The position numbers and the translations under genes were made by a program. From JABDBE01 sp963832245 (lineage in GTDB: Bacteria > Acidobacteriota > Terriglobia > Terriglobales > Acidobacteriaceae), in NCBI GenBank assembly GCA_963832245.1, contig CAWHTG010000004.1, positions 1,674,001-1,738,000 of the forward strand: 64,000 nt of DNA, given 5' to 3'. The notes below the pieces were generated by a model, which saw only the letters and a list, made by a program, of their open reading frames with translations, was not told where the DNA came from and ran no database searches. Positions 26,262-35,890 of this stretch are shown in pieces (within the stretch, counting starts at the first letter, position 1; every line of letters begins with the position of its first letter).

Positions 26262-29180
26262 ATGATTCAGGAACGCTGGCAGGAGATTAAAGAAAAACTG
26301 GATGCCGCGCTCGAACTCGAGCCAGCCGGACGCCGCGCCTATCTGGATCAAGTTGCTAGCGCCGATCCCGAACTGCGCCGCGAATTGGAATCGTTGCTTG
26401 CGGCGCACGAAAAGGCGGGCGCTGATTTTTTGAACATCCCCGCAGCACACGCAATTGCGGAACTGCGAGCCCCAGACCTTTCTGAACTTCTCAGCGGCAG
26501 ACGCATCGGGCCCTATCAGATCGTCAGCCCAATCGGAGCCGGCGGAATGGGCGAGGTATTCCGCGCCTTTCGTGTCGATGAGTATCAGAAGGAAGTCGCA
26601 ATCAAACTCGTGCGCGGGGGTCAGGACTCTGGTTTCGTAGTCAGCCGCTTCAAGAATGAGCGCCAGATCCTAGCCAGCCTTGACCATCCCAATATTGCTC
26701 GCCTGCTCGATGGGGGTTCGACGGCAGACGGCGTCCCGTATTTCGTGATGGAGTTGATCGGGGGGCAGCCGATTGACGAGTACTGCGACAGCAAGGGGCT
26801 TGCAACCGCGGAGCGATTGACGCTTTTTTTGCAAGTATGTGCGGCCGTGCAATATGCGCATCAACGGCTGATCATTCATCGCGATATCAAGCCTAGCAAT
26901 ATTCTGGTGACGTCCGATGGCACGCCCAAGCTGCTGGATTTTGGCATCGCCAAAATTCTCGACACCGAGGCTGTCAGCGGCCAATTTGAACCGACGCTCA
27001 CCGTATTTCGGGCTCTGACTCCGGGATATGCCAGCCCCGAGCAGGTGAAGGGAGAGCCCATCACCACCGCGAGCGATGTCTATTCGTTGGGCGTAGTCCT
27101 GTATGAGTTGCTCACTGGCCGCCATCCGTACCGCCGTGCCGAGAGTACGCCGCAAGAGATTGCCCGCGCCGTTTGCGAGGTCGAACCAGAGCGGCCGAGC
27201 ACTGCAGTTAAACGGAGGCCAGTGGCGGAAGAACGTGGCGAACCCCGGTCGGCGACCGCGCTGCCGGACAAGGCCGACAATTCCAGAGACAAGTTAAGCA
27301 AGAAGCTGCGCGGCGATCTCGACAATATTGTTCTGATGGCCCTCCGCAAAGAACCGGAGAGACGTTACGCCTCCGTCGAGCAATTCGCGGAAGACCTCCG
27401 TCGCCATCTGGAGAGTCTTCCGGTACTCGCGCGCAAAGATACGGTCGCCTATCGCACCTCGAAGTTCGTTACCCGACACTGGGCCGGGGTTGCGGCCGCG
27501 ATCATTGTCGCCGTCACAGTGCTCTCCGGGCTCGCCATCACCCTGCGTGAGGCTCAGATCGCCCGTCAGCAACAAGCCCGCGCGGAGGCGCGTTTCAACG
27601 ATGTGCGGGCCCTGGCGAACTCATTAATGTTCGACGTGCACGATTCGATTCAGTACCTTCCCGGTTCAACCCCGGCCCGAAAATTGCTTGTGGCACGAGC
27701 TCAGCGCTACCTGGACAGTTTGGCGCGTGACGCGGCTTCCGATGCATCGCTGCAGCGCGAATTGGCAACGGCGTATGAGAAATTGGGCACGGTTCAGGGA
27801 AATCCGTTCGGAGCAAACCTCGGCGACACGCAGGGAGCTTTGGACAGTTATGCCAAGGCTTTGGCCATTCGCGAATCACTGTGGAAGGCGAATCCAAACG
27901 ACGTGGATGACGAAGTGTCGGTAGCACGCAGCGAGCGTTTGATTGCAGCTATTCTCGCCAATCGGGGCGATGCCACTTCCATTCCAAGACTGCGCCATGC
28001 ACTGGCGACTGTGGAACAAGCATTGCAGATCGCACCCTCCAATCCGGCTGTCTTGCAAGAACTACATGCGGATTATTATCTACTGTCGAGTTTGCTGGAT
28101 GGGGCAGGCGATTATCAGGCGGTGTCGGGGTATCTACAAAAGGAATTGCCGATCGCAGAGGCACGGCTGCGAGCCGCTCCTGACGATAGAGTTCTGCGAC
28201 GTGAGTTGGGTCAAGCAGAAGTGAAACTCGGCTACGCCTTGGCCAGGCTGGGCTCCCGCAAAGAAGGTCTGGATCATTCCCACCATGGCATTCAGATCCT
28301 GGAATCCCTGGCCGTGGACGGTGCCGATGCGGAATCGAATCGATGGTTGGGGATGGCGCACTGGATGCTGGGCGACATCTTGCTGCTGGATGGCGATGCC
28401 GAGGGAGCTCTGCAAAGCTATCAAGAACAGCTTCGGATCGTGGAACCTCTCAGTACGGCGGATCCGACGAACGCTGTACTTCAGTACGACTTTGGATGCG
28501 CCCACGCCAGAGTGGGCAATGCCTTGGCCATGTTGAGGAACCAGCGGAGCGGTTTGGTCATGTTCAATCGAGCCATCCACATGTTTGAAGCACAACTTGC
28601 TCGTGATCCGGCCTACATCGAACCGCGCTTTTGTTTGGCCGCAAGCCACATCTGGATGGGTGAAGCTTTTGCCAGAACAGGCAACACAGCGCAGGCGCTG
28701 TCGAGCTATCAAACAGGCATGGCAGGATGGGAACCCCTCACGCTGCACGATGAAGGCACGTCCTCGCAGGCAGTGGTTGCGGGCCTGCGCACAAAAATCA
28801 GTCTTCTGCTCGCGAAAATGGGAAAGCGAGAGCAGGCCTCCGAAAACGCCGAGCGCGGACTAAAGATTGCCCAAGCGATTACAGCTGCCAATCCCAACAT
28901 CCTTGAAGCACAATACGTTCTCGCCGACGCCTACTCCGGACTTGCGGATTTGTCTGAGCTGCAAGCCTCGGATGGCAGTCAACCGGCGCAGCAACAGATC
29001 CGGTATTGGAATGAGGCACGCGGTTTCTATCAACGGAGTCTGGATGCGTGGAAAGCAATCGAGAATCCGGGAGCGAGAACACCCGTCGGGTTTGCCTGCG
29101 GCTATCCGAGAAAAGTCGCGCAAGAAATTGCAAAGTGCGACGCTGCCCTGGCCAGGTTGCGGGCCTCTTCCTTTCGTTGA
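26262..29180 (+). CDS. Transmembrane Ser/Thr protein kinase with TPR sensor domain
   Basis: A 972-residue Hanks-type kinase. All catalytic features are present: G-loop GAGGMGEV (92-99), Lys115 in VAIKLV, HRDIKPSN (206-213), DFG (226-228) and ASPE (257-260). A charged linker follows, a single membrane segment (about 407-427, GVAAAIIVAVTVLSGLAITL), then about eight TPR-like helices to the C-terminus (for example YEKLGTVQ, LARLGSRKEGLDHSHHGIQI). The N-terminal 60 residues (MIQERWQEIKEKLDAALELE) are the usual leader of this acidobacterial kinase group. Together with the upstream sigma factor it probably relays an extracytoplasmic cue to transcription. The ATG at 26262 follows a weak AGCGGTGG. Confidence 0.93.
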   Translation: MIQERWQEIKEKLDAALELEPAGRRAYLDQVASADPELRRELESLLAAHEKAGADFLNIPAAHAIAELRAPDLSELLSGRRIGPYQIVSPIGAGGMGEVFRAFRVDEYQKEVAIKLVRGGQDSGFVVSRFKNERQILASLDHPNIARLLDGGSTADGVPYFVMELIGGQPIDEYCDSKGLATAERLTLFLQVCAAVQYAHQRLIIHRDIKPSNILVTSDGTPKLLDFGIAKILDTEAVSGQFEPTLTVFRALTPGYASPEQVKGEPITTASDVYSLGVVLYELLTGRHPYRRAESTPQEIARAVCEVEPERPSTAVKRRPVAEERGEPRSATALPDKADNSRDKLSKKLRGDLDNIVLMALRKEPERRYASVEQFAEDLRRHLESLPVLARKDTVAYRTSKFVTRHWAGVAAAIIVAVTVLSGLAITLREAQIARQQQARAEARFNDVRALANSLMFDVHDSIQYLPGSTPARKLLVARAQRYLDSLARDAASDASLQRELATAYEKLGTVQGNPFGANLGDTQGALDSYAKALAIRESLWKANPNDVDDEVSVARSERLIAAILANRGDATSIPRLRHALATVEQALQIAPSNPAVLQELHADYYLLSSLLDGAGDYQAVSGYLQKELPIAEARLRAAPDDRVLRRELGQAEVKLGYALARLGSRKEGLDHSHHGIQILESLAVDGADAESNRWLGMAHWMLGDILLLDGDAEGALQSYQEQLRIVEPLSTADPTNAVLQYDFGCAHARVGNALAMLRNQRSGLVMFNRAIHMFEAQLARDPAYIEPRFCLAASHIWMGEAFARTGNTAQALSSYQTGMAGWEPLTLHDEGTSSQAVVAGLRTKISLLLAKMGKREQASENAERGLKIAQAITAANPNILEAQYVLADAYSGLADLSELQASDGSQPAQQQIRYWNEARGFYQRSLDAWKAIENPGARTPVGFACGYPRKVAQEIAKCDAALARLRASSFR

Positions 29181-29199
29181 ATTACCGTTCAGTCCGGCG

Positions 29200-30858
29200 C
29201 TACTGTGTAACTGTGAATATCCCCGAGCTCGTGGCAGTCCCGCCCGCAGTGGTAATCGCGATGTGCCCGGTCTTTGCGCCCGTGGGTACAGTTGCGGTCA
29301 CCTGCGTGTCCGAGTTCACCGTAAAGCTGGTCGCCTTTACGCCTCCGAAGGTGACTTTCGTTGTCTGAGTTAAGCTGACTCCCGTGATCTGGACGGACGT
29401 TCCCACCGTCCCGCTCGTTGGTTTGAAGCTGATGATCTGCGGCGTTACCCGGAATTGCTTGTTGCTGGTCAGCGTTCCGCCCGGCGTGGTTACGATCACA
29501 GAGCCAGTGGTCGCTCCACTGGGGACGGTAGCCGTGAGGTAGGTGGAAGAGACGACCTTGAAGGTTGCCGCGGTTCCGCTGAAAGAAACGCCCTTTGTCC
29601 CCGTGAAACCTTGCCCGAGGACTTCAACGGTTTGCCCGACTTTGCCGGATGTGGATACCAGGCTTACGAACGGTTTCAGGCCCAGGCTCAAACTGTAGAA
29701 GACGCCGCACTGACCTGTGGTGCAGGGACTCACGCTGCCGGTGCCGCCCATCTCAGAATCTCCGTACAAAACCCCACTTGTGTGCTGGAAAAGAGTAACC
29801 AATGGAGTGGAACCTGTGGTGCCGTCGAAGTCGTAAAGAACTTTGTAAGCGTTGGTCGGGCTGAGCTTGAAGATGGTTCCATCATTTGCGGTACCACCAG
29901 CGTCGTTCGCTCCGTAGAAGTTGCCGTCGGTTGCTTGCACCAGACCGGCATAGGGTTGAAATCCATCGGTGGTTTTATTGATGTTATGGAGCACGGTATA
30001 CCTACCCGTCGCTGTGATTTTGAATACCACGCCACCGTTTGCACCAGTCCCACCGCTCGATGCCGTCCCGTAAAAGTTCCCGTCGCTCCCTTGAATGAGA
30101 GGGCCGACAGGATAAGAACCATGGGTGTTGTCAAAGTTGTAGAGCACGGTAAGCTTTCCCGAGGGCGTGACCTTGAACACCTCACCAAAGCCGTCGGTGC
30201 CCCCGATATTCGTGGTTCCGTAAAAGTTGCCATCGGTACCAAGAACCAGCGGGGCAAAGGGATCGGAGCCGTGGGTAACATCGAAGTGATAAAGTGTCGT
30301 GAATTTGCCCGAGGGCGTGATCTTGTACAGCGAACCGGGTCCGCCATCGTTGAACTGCGATGTCGTGCCATAAAAGTTGCCGTCGTTGCCCTGAATCGGC
30401 GGGGCTAAGGGATACGCTCCATCAGTCCCGTTGGTAAAGCTGTACAACACGGTTAAGCTTCCGCTTGGCGTGACTTTGAATACGGTTCCAGCGTTGGAAG
30501 TGCCGCCATAGTAAGTGGTGCCATAGAAATTCCCATCACTACCCAGGGTCAACCCGCCATATGGGAGTTCTCCCTTGGAACCGTCAAAGCTGTATAGCAC
30601 GGTCAGCTTTCCGCCGGGTGTGATTTTGAACACCGTGCCAAAGCCGCTCGTTCCGCCGTGATTCGCCGTGGTGTATAGGTTGCCATCGCGACCTTGTGCC
30701 ACAATGCCGGCATTTTGAGGTCCATACGGGTCTTCGCTCTTGCTCCCGAAGTTGTAAAGCACAGAATAGTTCTGGGCCTGGACAATAATGCTTGGTACGG
30801 CGATGGTCATGGTGAGCATCGCGACCGCAAAAAGATCAGACATTCGATTTTTCGTCAT
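29200..30858 (-). CDS. Secreted GloVer-repeat protein with two IPT/TIG domains
   Basis: A 552-residue exported protein. ATG 30858 has GGGAGGTGC upstream and starts a signal peptide ending near VQAQ. Nine GloVer repeats (each GxDGNFYGTTxxGG, VFKITPSGKLTVLYSF) fill about 30-390, then two Ig-like IPT/TIG domains close the protein (LVSTSGKVGQTVEVLGQGFT and FKPTSGTVGTSVQITG). It is presumably an extracellular propeller with Ig stalk. Convergent with the kinase gene, with only 19 bp between the stops, so a shared bidirectional terminator would have to lie inside one of the genes; I see none. Confidence 0.87.
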   Translation of the reverse strand: MTKNRMSDLFAVAMLTMTIAVPSIIVQAQNYSVLYNFGSKSEDPYGPQNAGIVAQGRDGNLYTTANHGGTSGFGTVFKITPGGKLTVLYSFDGSKGELPYGGLTLGSDGNFYGTTYYGGTSNAGTVFKVTPSGSLTVLYSFTNGTDGAYPLAPPIQGNDGNFYGTTSQFNDGGPGSLYKITPSGKFTTLYHFDVTHGSDPFAPLVLGTDGNFYGTTNIGGTDGFGEVFKVTPSGKLTVLYNFDNTHGSYPVGPLIQGSDGNFYGTASSGGTGANGGVVFKITATGRYTVLHNINKTTDGFQPYAGLVQATDGNFYGANDAGGTANDGTIFKLSPTNAYKVLYDFDGTTGSTPLVTLFQHTSGVLYGDSEMGGTGSVSPCTTGQCGVFYSLSLGLKPFVSLVSTSGKVGQTVEVLGQGFTGTKGVSFSGTAATFKVVSSTYLTATVPSGATTGSVIVTTPGGTLTSNKQFRVTPQIISFKPTSGTVGTSVQITGVSLTQTTKVTFGGVKATSFTVNSDTQVTATVPTGAKTGHIAITTAGGTATSSGIFTVTQ

Positions 30859-30921
30859 TGGAGCACCTCCCTGGTGCGAAGTTCCTTTTGTGAGCCAGAA
30901 TTGCGAGTCCTGTCCTCATTG

Positions 30922-33369
30922 TTAAGGCGTGCCTGGCGAGGCGGTAACCACCTGAGCCTTTGCCATAAATGAGCCGGAGTTGCGGTCAATCCCGTTCGAG
31001 GCCACCCTATTTCGTGGGGGATCAGAATTTTTGCTCCGCCCGTTTTGTCCAGCTGACAGCACCTCCATTTTGTTCTGTATTTGCTTGACTTGAACTAAGA
31101 CCGCCTGCAACTGACGCCTCAGCTCGGCATCGTGTTGCCGTTGCGCCTTCACGGATGCTCGCAGGCTGACGATCTCTGCGTCTCTCTTCCGGACTTCCAC
31201 GTCCAGTTTTTGGTTTAGACCCTGCACCGCAGCCAAAGCCACGCCTTGCGCATCACCCTGCGCAATGTGCTTGTCGCTGTCACCCAGCCCGAAGGCGGCA
31301 TAGAAATCCTGCGCCATGGGGCCAATATGGTTGTGCCCCCCCGGCATCATCTTTCATGCTCCACTGCGAGATCGGCAACTGCGCCACCCGCTCTAAGACC
31401 GAACGCACATTAATAGGACGAATTTGGGTTTTGAGAGCGCGGTCGCTCGAGCAGGTCCAACTGCCGCCACCGGGAGAGAGGAAGCAGCCCGCGCCGTTTG
31501 GGAGTCGTAGAAGAAAATACCCCCATTTACCGACACCACGAAGGAGTTTGCCCCAAGTGCGCCGTTGTCACAAATCGTCCCATCTTGTTGACACCACATG
31601 AAGGAATAGTCAGCGGAAGCGTGAGCATCGGACCCCGCAGCAAAACTGTTGACGCCGCTCGCAGTGTTGGCGAATCCCCCAGGCACAGTCGAATAGGCGC
31701 CATTGGCGGTGTTTGAATACCCTCCTCCCACAGTGGCATTATTGCCGCTGGCGGTGTTGCCCGAGCCTCCACCCACAATGGCAGTACCGCCGCTGGCGGT
31801 GTTGCTATCGCCTCCTCCCACAGTGGCAAGAAAGCCGCTGGCGGTGTTGCTATCGCCTCCCCCCACCGTAGCCGACCCGTTGCTGGCGTTATTGGAAAGG
31901 CCTCCCGCCACGGTGGCCCCGGAACCGCTAGCGGTGTTGTTTTCGCCTCCCCCCACGGTAGCGTAGTCGTTGCTGGTGCTGTTCTGAAACTCAAAGAGTC
32001 CTCCTCCGGCAATCGTTTGGCCACCGAAGCTGGCAGCCACGGTGTTGTAGTTAGATCCGCCGATGATGTTAACCGTGGCATTGCCAGAAGAATCCGTCAC
32101 CGGCACTATCACGTAGCCGCCATTAGTCTTCGCGTTGAGGCTGAGGCTGCCAGCACTGCTCAGGCTTGGTGCGATGACGCTGCCCGTGTTTACAACGGTA
32201 GCGGTGACACTGCTAGCGCTGAAGTTCCCCGATCCGTCCCGCTTGACGATGGCATTTGCCGTGTTCGCATTCGTAGGCGGAACAGTCCAGCTCAAGCCGA
32301 GGGTGCCGCTGGTTGTGACTGGAGAACCGGAGACGGTGAAATCCGAACCCGGTGCGCTCAGGCCAACGCTCGTCACCGTGCCATCGCCGGTCCCCGGAAA
32401 TGTTTGCCCATTGGCGAATGTGATCAACCCATTGCTGGCGATGTTCAGACTGGTTTCACTTGGCTTATTCGTTCCTTGCCCGAACAACAGATTCAGCGAC
32501 CCCGTGGCAGTGCTGGTGTCGTTGCCTACCGGTTCGGCTTGCCACTGGAAGGTTTGCGTCACCGGCGTGCTGGTGCCACTGTTGAAAACCGAGGCTGTCA
32601 GATCCATAGGTTGCGAGTTGAAGCCTGCAGTGGCCGTGGCTGTGCCCGAAGCCGGCAAGCTGAACAGCCCGCGGATCGTGCCGCCGCCTTTCACATCGAG
32701 GCTGGAGGCGGGTTTTGTGGTGCCGATGCCCACTTTCGCCTTCGCGCCCGTGCCCGATTGGAACAATACGGAATTGCCCAAGGTGGTGCTGCTGGTCCAG
32801 AGGGGCAGATAGTCGGTCGTGCCGCCGCCACCCACGGACGGCGGATTTGGATTCGAGCTGGAGTTTGGGTTGGAGCCGGAAGATGTGCCGTTCGATCCGG
32901 AATTCGGCGGCGCGGCCAGCACGAAGGCCGAGGGCGGAAGTCCTCCCACGGTTTCCGCGTCCGCGGCCTTCAGTGCGTAAGGCACGCTGAGCAGCAGCAC
33001 GCGCGGCTGCTCTGCCTGCCCGTGCGGCTGCACCCCCAGCCAGCGCGCCTCGCCGGAAACAAAGACGTTGGCCGGCAATCCCTGGCTACTAGTAGAACCG
33101 AGCACGACCGAATAATGCCCAGACTTGTCGGGTTGTACGTTCTGGGTTTCCACCCACAGGGGCGCTCCGCCAAGGGAGTCCTTGTACAAAGAAAAGGTAA
33201 CGCCGACCATGCCGGTCAGCGGCTTGCCGTTCACGTCTGTTAAGACTCCGCTGAAGTTCACCAACGTGGGTACGACCGCGCTGGCTGCGGATGTCGACTG
33301 CTGAGCAAACGCAGGCATACTGGTGCAAACGAGCAGAATGGCACAAACCCAAGTGCGATGGCGGAGCAT
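30922..33369 (-). pseudogene. YadA-head/S74-type surface protein, broken by two frameshifts
   Basis: Begins with signal peptide MLRHRTWVCAILLVCTSMPA. A stalk-like region includes YLPLWTSSTTLGNSVLFQSG and VGIGTTKPASSLDVKG. It is followed by eight trimeric-autotransporter head repeats (GATVAGGLSNNASNGSATVG and similar) to about 31500. The following S74 intramolecular chaperone is split: frame two reads SWTCSSDRALKTQIRPINVR to QWSMKDDAGG, and frame three reads HNHIGPMAQDFYAAFGLGD, then a coiled coil to 30922. Shifts are needed near 31490 and in the C7 run at 31336-31342 (G7 on the coding strand). With both repaired the gene would give about 810 residues. S74 chaperones trimerise such fibres and then cut themselves off. 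The second shift lies in a homopolymer and could be phase variation or a sequence error. Confidence 0.75.
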
Positions 33370-33395
33370 AAAGTCTCCTAGGGTGGAAATCTCGT

Positions 33396-33467
33396 AACTC
33401 TGCTTCTACTTAAATACTGCGGAAACGGGAGGCAAAATCGGCTCACGGTGGAAAGATTTTCTTTTAA
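33396..33467 (-). promoter_or_regulatory. Shared leader element, copy L1
   Basis: About 72 bp upstream of the YadA/S74 gene closely match 34619-34690. Shared blocks on the plus strand are AACTCTGCTTCTACTTAAAT, ACTGCGGAAA and GGCTCACGGT, with the motif GAAAGATTT. It ends 26 bp before the start codon. It is probably a common promoter or 5' leader. Confidence 0.65.
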
Positions 33468-33862
33468 AGGCCGGAGGTGAGCCCAATGGCAAGCATGGTT
33501 ACCGGACCCTCCTCGAGTTGTCGGACAACTGGCGTTCCCCTGCCCGCATGCCATTCCGCCATCCAGACTCTCCCACTCCTGAGGGCCTCGCCAACCTCAA
33601 ATTCGGCCCCACCACGTAGGTCATGGTGGCGGGCCGGCAACGTGTGGGGTGTGGGGAGCAGCGTTTACCGCCAACATGAAGAATGTCGTGATTCGCGAGA
33701 CAGTTCCTGCTCCTGATGTAGTCGATTTGAAGTGTTAGTCGCAGGGAGTAGTTGACGGGCAAGGTCCCACTTTTCGTGCCTAACGCGAAAAATGGGCACC
33801 CCGCAAGCCCTGATTGGGCACTCTCGCATCCCGAGCGGACTGGTTTTTTCGCATAGAGGAAA
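33468..33862. other. Intergenic region, nothing recognised
   Basis: About 390 bp between L1 and the next gene's stop codon. No coherent frame was seen. Confidence 0.5.
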
Positions 33863-34552
33863 TTATGGACACGGGTAACCGGACGCAAAAGCACACGTCC
33901 AGCCTTTCGGCAATGCGAAGTTCGGAAGTCCCCACGTTTTGTAAGCAATAGAAACAGCTGTTTTCCCGGGTGCACTGCCCTGGGCCTGCATAAGCTTAGA
34001 GATATCGGTTTGAAAGCCTGAATTGGTCTTGTTAAGCGTGATTGGAATTTTCACCTTCTGGCTACCGCTCCCAGTATGCGTTGCACAACTTCGCGTCGGG
34101 GCTGGAAGGTTCCAGAGCCAGCACGTTCTGACGCTGCCGCTGCCGTTGCCGCCGCTTTTGTAGTCGTAGGAGTCCAGCAGCGAGAATGTCACGCTCTTTT
34201 CATGAAAAGTAGATGGGGGAATAAGGGTAAGGGTGTCATAGGTTAATGAGGCGGCACGCGCTGAACCTCCATGGGCGGATGCCGCACCAACCTCGGGCAC
34301 ATCAATATCAAGATTTGCCGTTGAACTGGCTGCTGCAAGTCCTGTTTTGCACGGGCCAGCCTGCGTCTCACCCACGCTGCTCTTATCGCCATCTTGGCTA
34401 TATTTGTTTGTCTGCCCGCAGGCAGTCGCAGCCCCCGTGACATTCGTACCAAAGCTTTGGCCCCACACAACAGGAGCACAGACGAATAGGGCGAAAACCT
34501 GCGAGATTAGAAGTCTTCTCAAAGTAGATATCCAAACGTGATTACGGTGCAT
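33863..34552 (-). CDS. Secreted protein of unknown function
   Basis: 229 residues from ATG 34552, which has AGGAG directly upstream and begins the signal peptide MHRNHVWISTLRRLLISQVF. Mature part is Gly/Ser/Thr rich with paired cysteines (TACGQTNK, GPCKTG; TCWLWNLPAPTRSC; TCAFASGYPC) likely forming disulfides. No domain is recognised. It shares a leader element with the YadA/S74 gene, so the two are probably expressed together and may both be surface components. Confidence 0.7.
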   Translation of the reverse strand: MHRNHVWISTLRRLLISQVFALFVCAPVVWGQSFGTNVTGAATACGQTNKYSQDGDKSSVGETQAGPCKTGLAAASSTANLDIDVPEVGAASAHGGSARAASLTYDTLTLIPPSTFHEKSVTFSLLDSYDYKSGGNGSGSVRTCWLWNLPAPTRSCATHTGSGSQKVKIPITLNKTNSGFQTDISKLMQAQGSAPGKTAVSIAYKTWGLPNFALPKGWTCAFASGYPCP

Positions 34553-34618
34553 AAGCTCCTCCTCCTCAGTGATTTCAAGCAGAGTACGTTCTGCCTGGCG
34601 GGCCGTTCCTAATTCCAG

Positions 34619-34690
34619 AACTCTGCTTCTACTTAAATACTGCGGAAAACAGAGCAGGAATTGGCTCACGGTCGAAAGATTTTTCTTAAA
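34619..34690 (-). promoter_or_regulatory. Shared leader element, copy L2
   Basis: Second copy of the L1 element, 66 bp upstream of the 34552 start. Near-identical AACTCTGCTTCTACTTAAAT core. Strong conservation over about 72 bp between otherwise unlike intergenic regions points to function. Confidence 0.65.
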
Positions 34691-34902
34691 GTGGGGATTC
34701 CCAGCATGATGCAAAACACGGTACTTGCTGTTTTGGCTTGTAGGTCCCGGAGGTGACTTGGGGCAAGGATCAAAGAAGAGTTCGAGTACCTCCACTTTAG
34801 AGGAGTGGACAGAACAGCTGGGTATTTATGAGATGGCTTGTAGTCACCTCCTATGGATAAATCGCGCTAGAATGCCGGGCGAATCAGTTAATGGAGGAGC
34901 TT

Positions 34903-35556
34903 GTGAAAGACACCGAAAGGAAGCAGATTTACGGCAATCCGAAGGTATTTAAGAATTGTCGGGCTGATAAGAAATTTGCCTATGTCGTTGCTCTCGCACG
35001 AGCCGTAAATGCTTTGAATTCCGCACATTCCTTGATGACTAATACGACAGGCAAGGACACTCCGGCCGCACTTCGGGATCGGATGAATTCATATTTCTTT
35101 GTGTCAGGAATTCTCTATGAGTCCTTGAAACTGATCCGCACTATGAATAAGGTTTTCGCCGGCGAGAAAAGCTTTGAAACTAGCATGCGACTTGTGCTCA
35201 AAGATGCTTCTAGTCAAACCTTAGAACAGATGGATTTGAAATCAATAAGGCATGGCGGGGTGTTCCACTTTCTTCCCGAAAGATTTGCTAAGGCCATTGC
35301 CAGGACTCCGATGACTGATTGCGTGTTTCTTTCTAGCATTGGGCAGAAGAGAGACAGCCTTCACTACTCTTTCGCAAATACAATAACTGCCGAAATTATG
35401 GTGGGCGGAAGGTTGGATGACGAGACAGTCGTTACACAAATGATGGAAAAAACCCTGGACCTCGTCAAGCAATTCATCGAGCACTCTGAAAACTTTATAG
35501 CGGATCAGCTATACGATTGGGGATTCGAGGTTCTTCCCCGGCTCACAGATGCGTGA
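34903..35556 (+). CDS. Hypothetical cytoplasmic protein
   Basis: About 217 residues. GTG at 34903 is preferred because GGAGGAG sits six bases before it; an ATG at 34891 overlaps that site. The protein is mostly helical and has no signal peptide or membrane segment. Recognisable traits are AALRDRMNSYFFVSGILYES and the block FHFLPERFAKAIARTPM, but the family is unknown. The helical build resembles HEPN-like proteins, yet no RxxxxH motif was confirmed. It starts the accessory region that runs to 42.4 kb. Confidence 0.65.
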   Translation: MKDTERKQIYGNPKVFKNCRADKKFAYVVALARAVNALNSAHSLMTNTTGKDTPAALRDRMNSYFFVSGILYESLKLIRTMNKVFAGEKSFETSMRLVLKDASSQTLEQMDLKSIRHGGVFHFLPERFAKAIARTPMTDCVFLSSIGQKRDSLHYSFANTITAEIMVGGRLDDETVVTQMMEKTLDLVKQFIEHSENFIADQLYDWGFEVLPRLTDA

Positions 35557-35826
35557 GTATCTCGACAATCGCAACGACCGTCGCGAACGTGAGGAGTATC
35601 GTGGCGAGAAGCCGCAGGGCTGATTTGAACTTTTTTGATTTGTCATGGCGTAGTTGATTCTTTGGCTCCTGGGCGATGATCCGAGAACTATTCTCGCTCC
35701 GCTCTGGGATCGCGACATGCACAGAGGTATTCTCGATTCGTGCATCTCATCGAACCCGCGCGGGATCGTTCCGTCGCAATCCTTGTGGTCGCCGCGCCTG
35801 CACGCTTCGCACCGGGTGGATTTCAT
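35543..35826 (-). pseudogene. Small Cys-motif membrane protein, apparently frameshifted
   Basis: One frame from ATG 35826 starts MKSTRCEACRRGDHKDCDGT, a CxxCxxGxHxxC zinc-finger-like motif. After a one-base shift near 35755 another frame continues DARIENTSVHVAIPERSENS, then HDKSKKFKSALRLLATILLT and FATVVAIVEILTHL to the stop at 35543, ending in a membrane segment. Together they would make a soluble zinc-binding head plus C-terminal anchor. The stop overlaps the convergent upstream gene's end by 14 bp. The join is my reconstruction. Confidence 0.4.
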
Positions 35827-35890
35827 GCTTCGGGATGGGTGTAATTAAAAATCGTACAATGGCGGCGCGGTTCGTCAAGAGGAGGTCGCT

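Noticed and set aside
31703..31966. Regularly spaced repeated units that could suggest a CRISPR array or minisatellite
   Set aside because: Units are in frame and encode the YadA-head repeats (TVGGGxSNTASG), with no spacer structure.
32017..33243. 408-residue plus-strand frame opposite the YadA/S74 gene
   Set aside because: Arises from the repetitive G/C-rich codon pattern of the minus-strand gene; no protein features.
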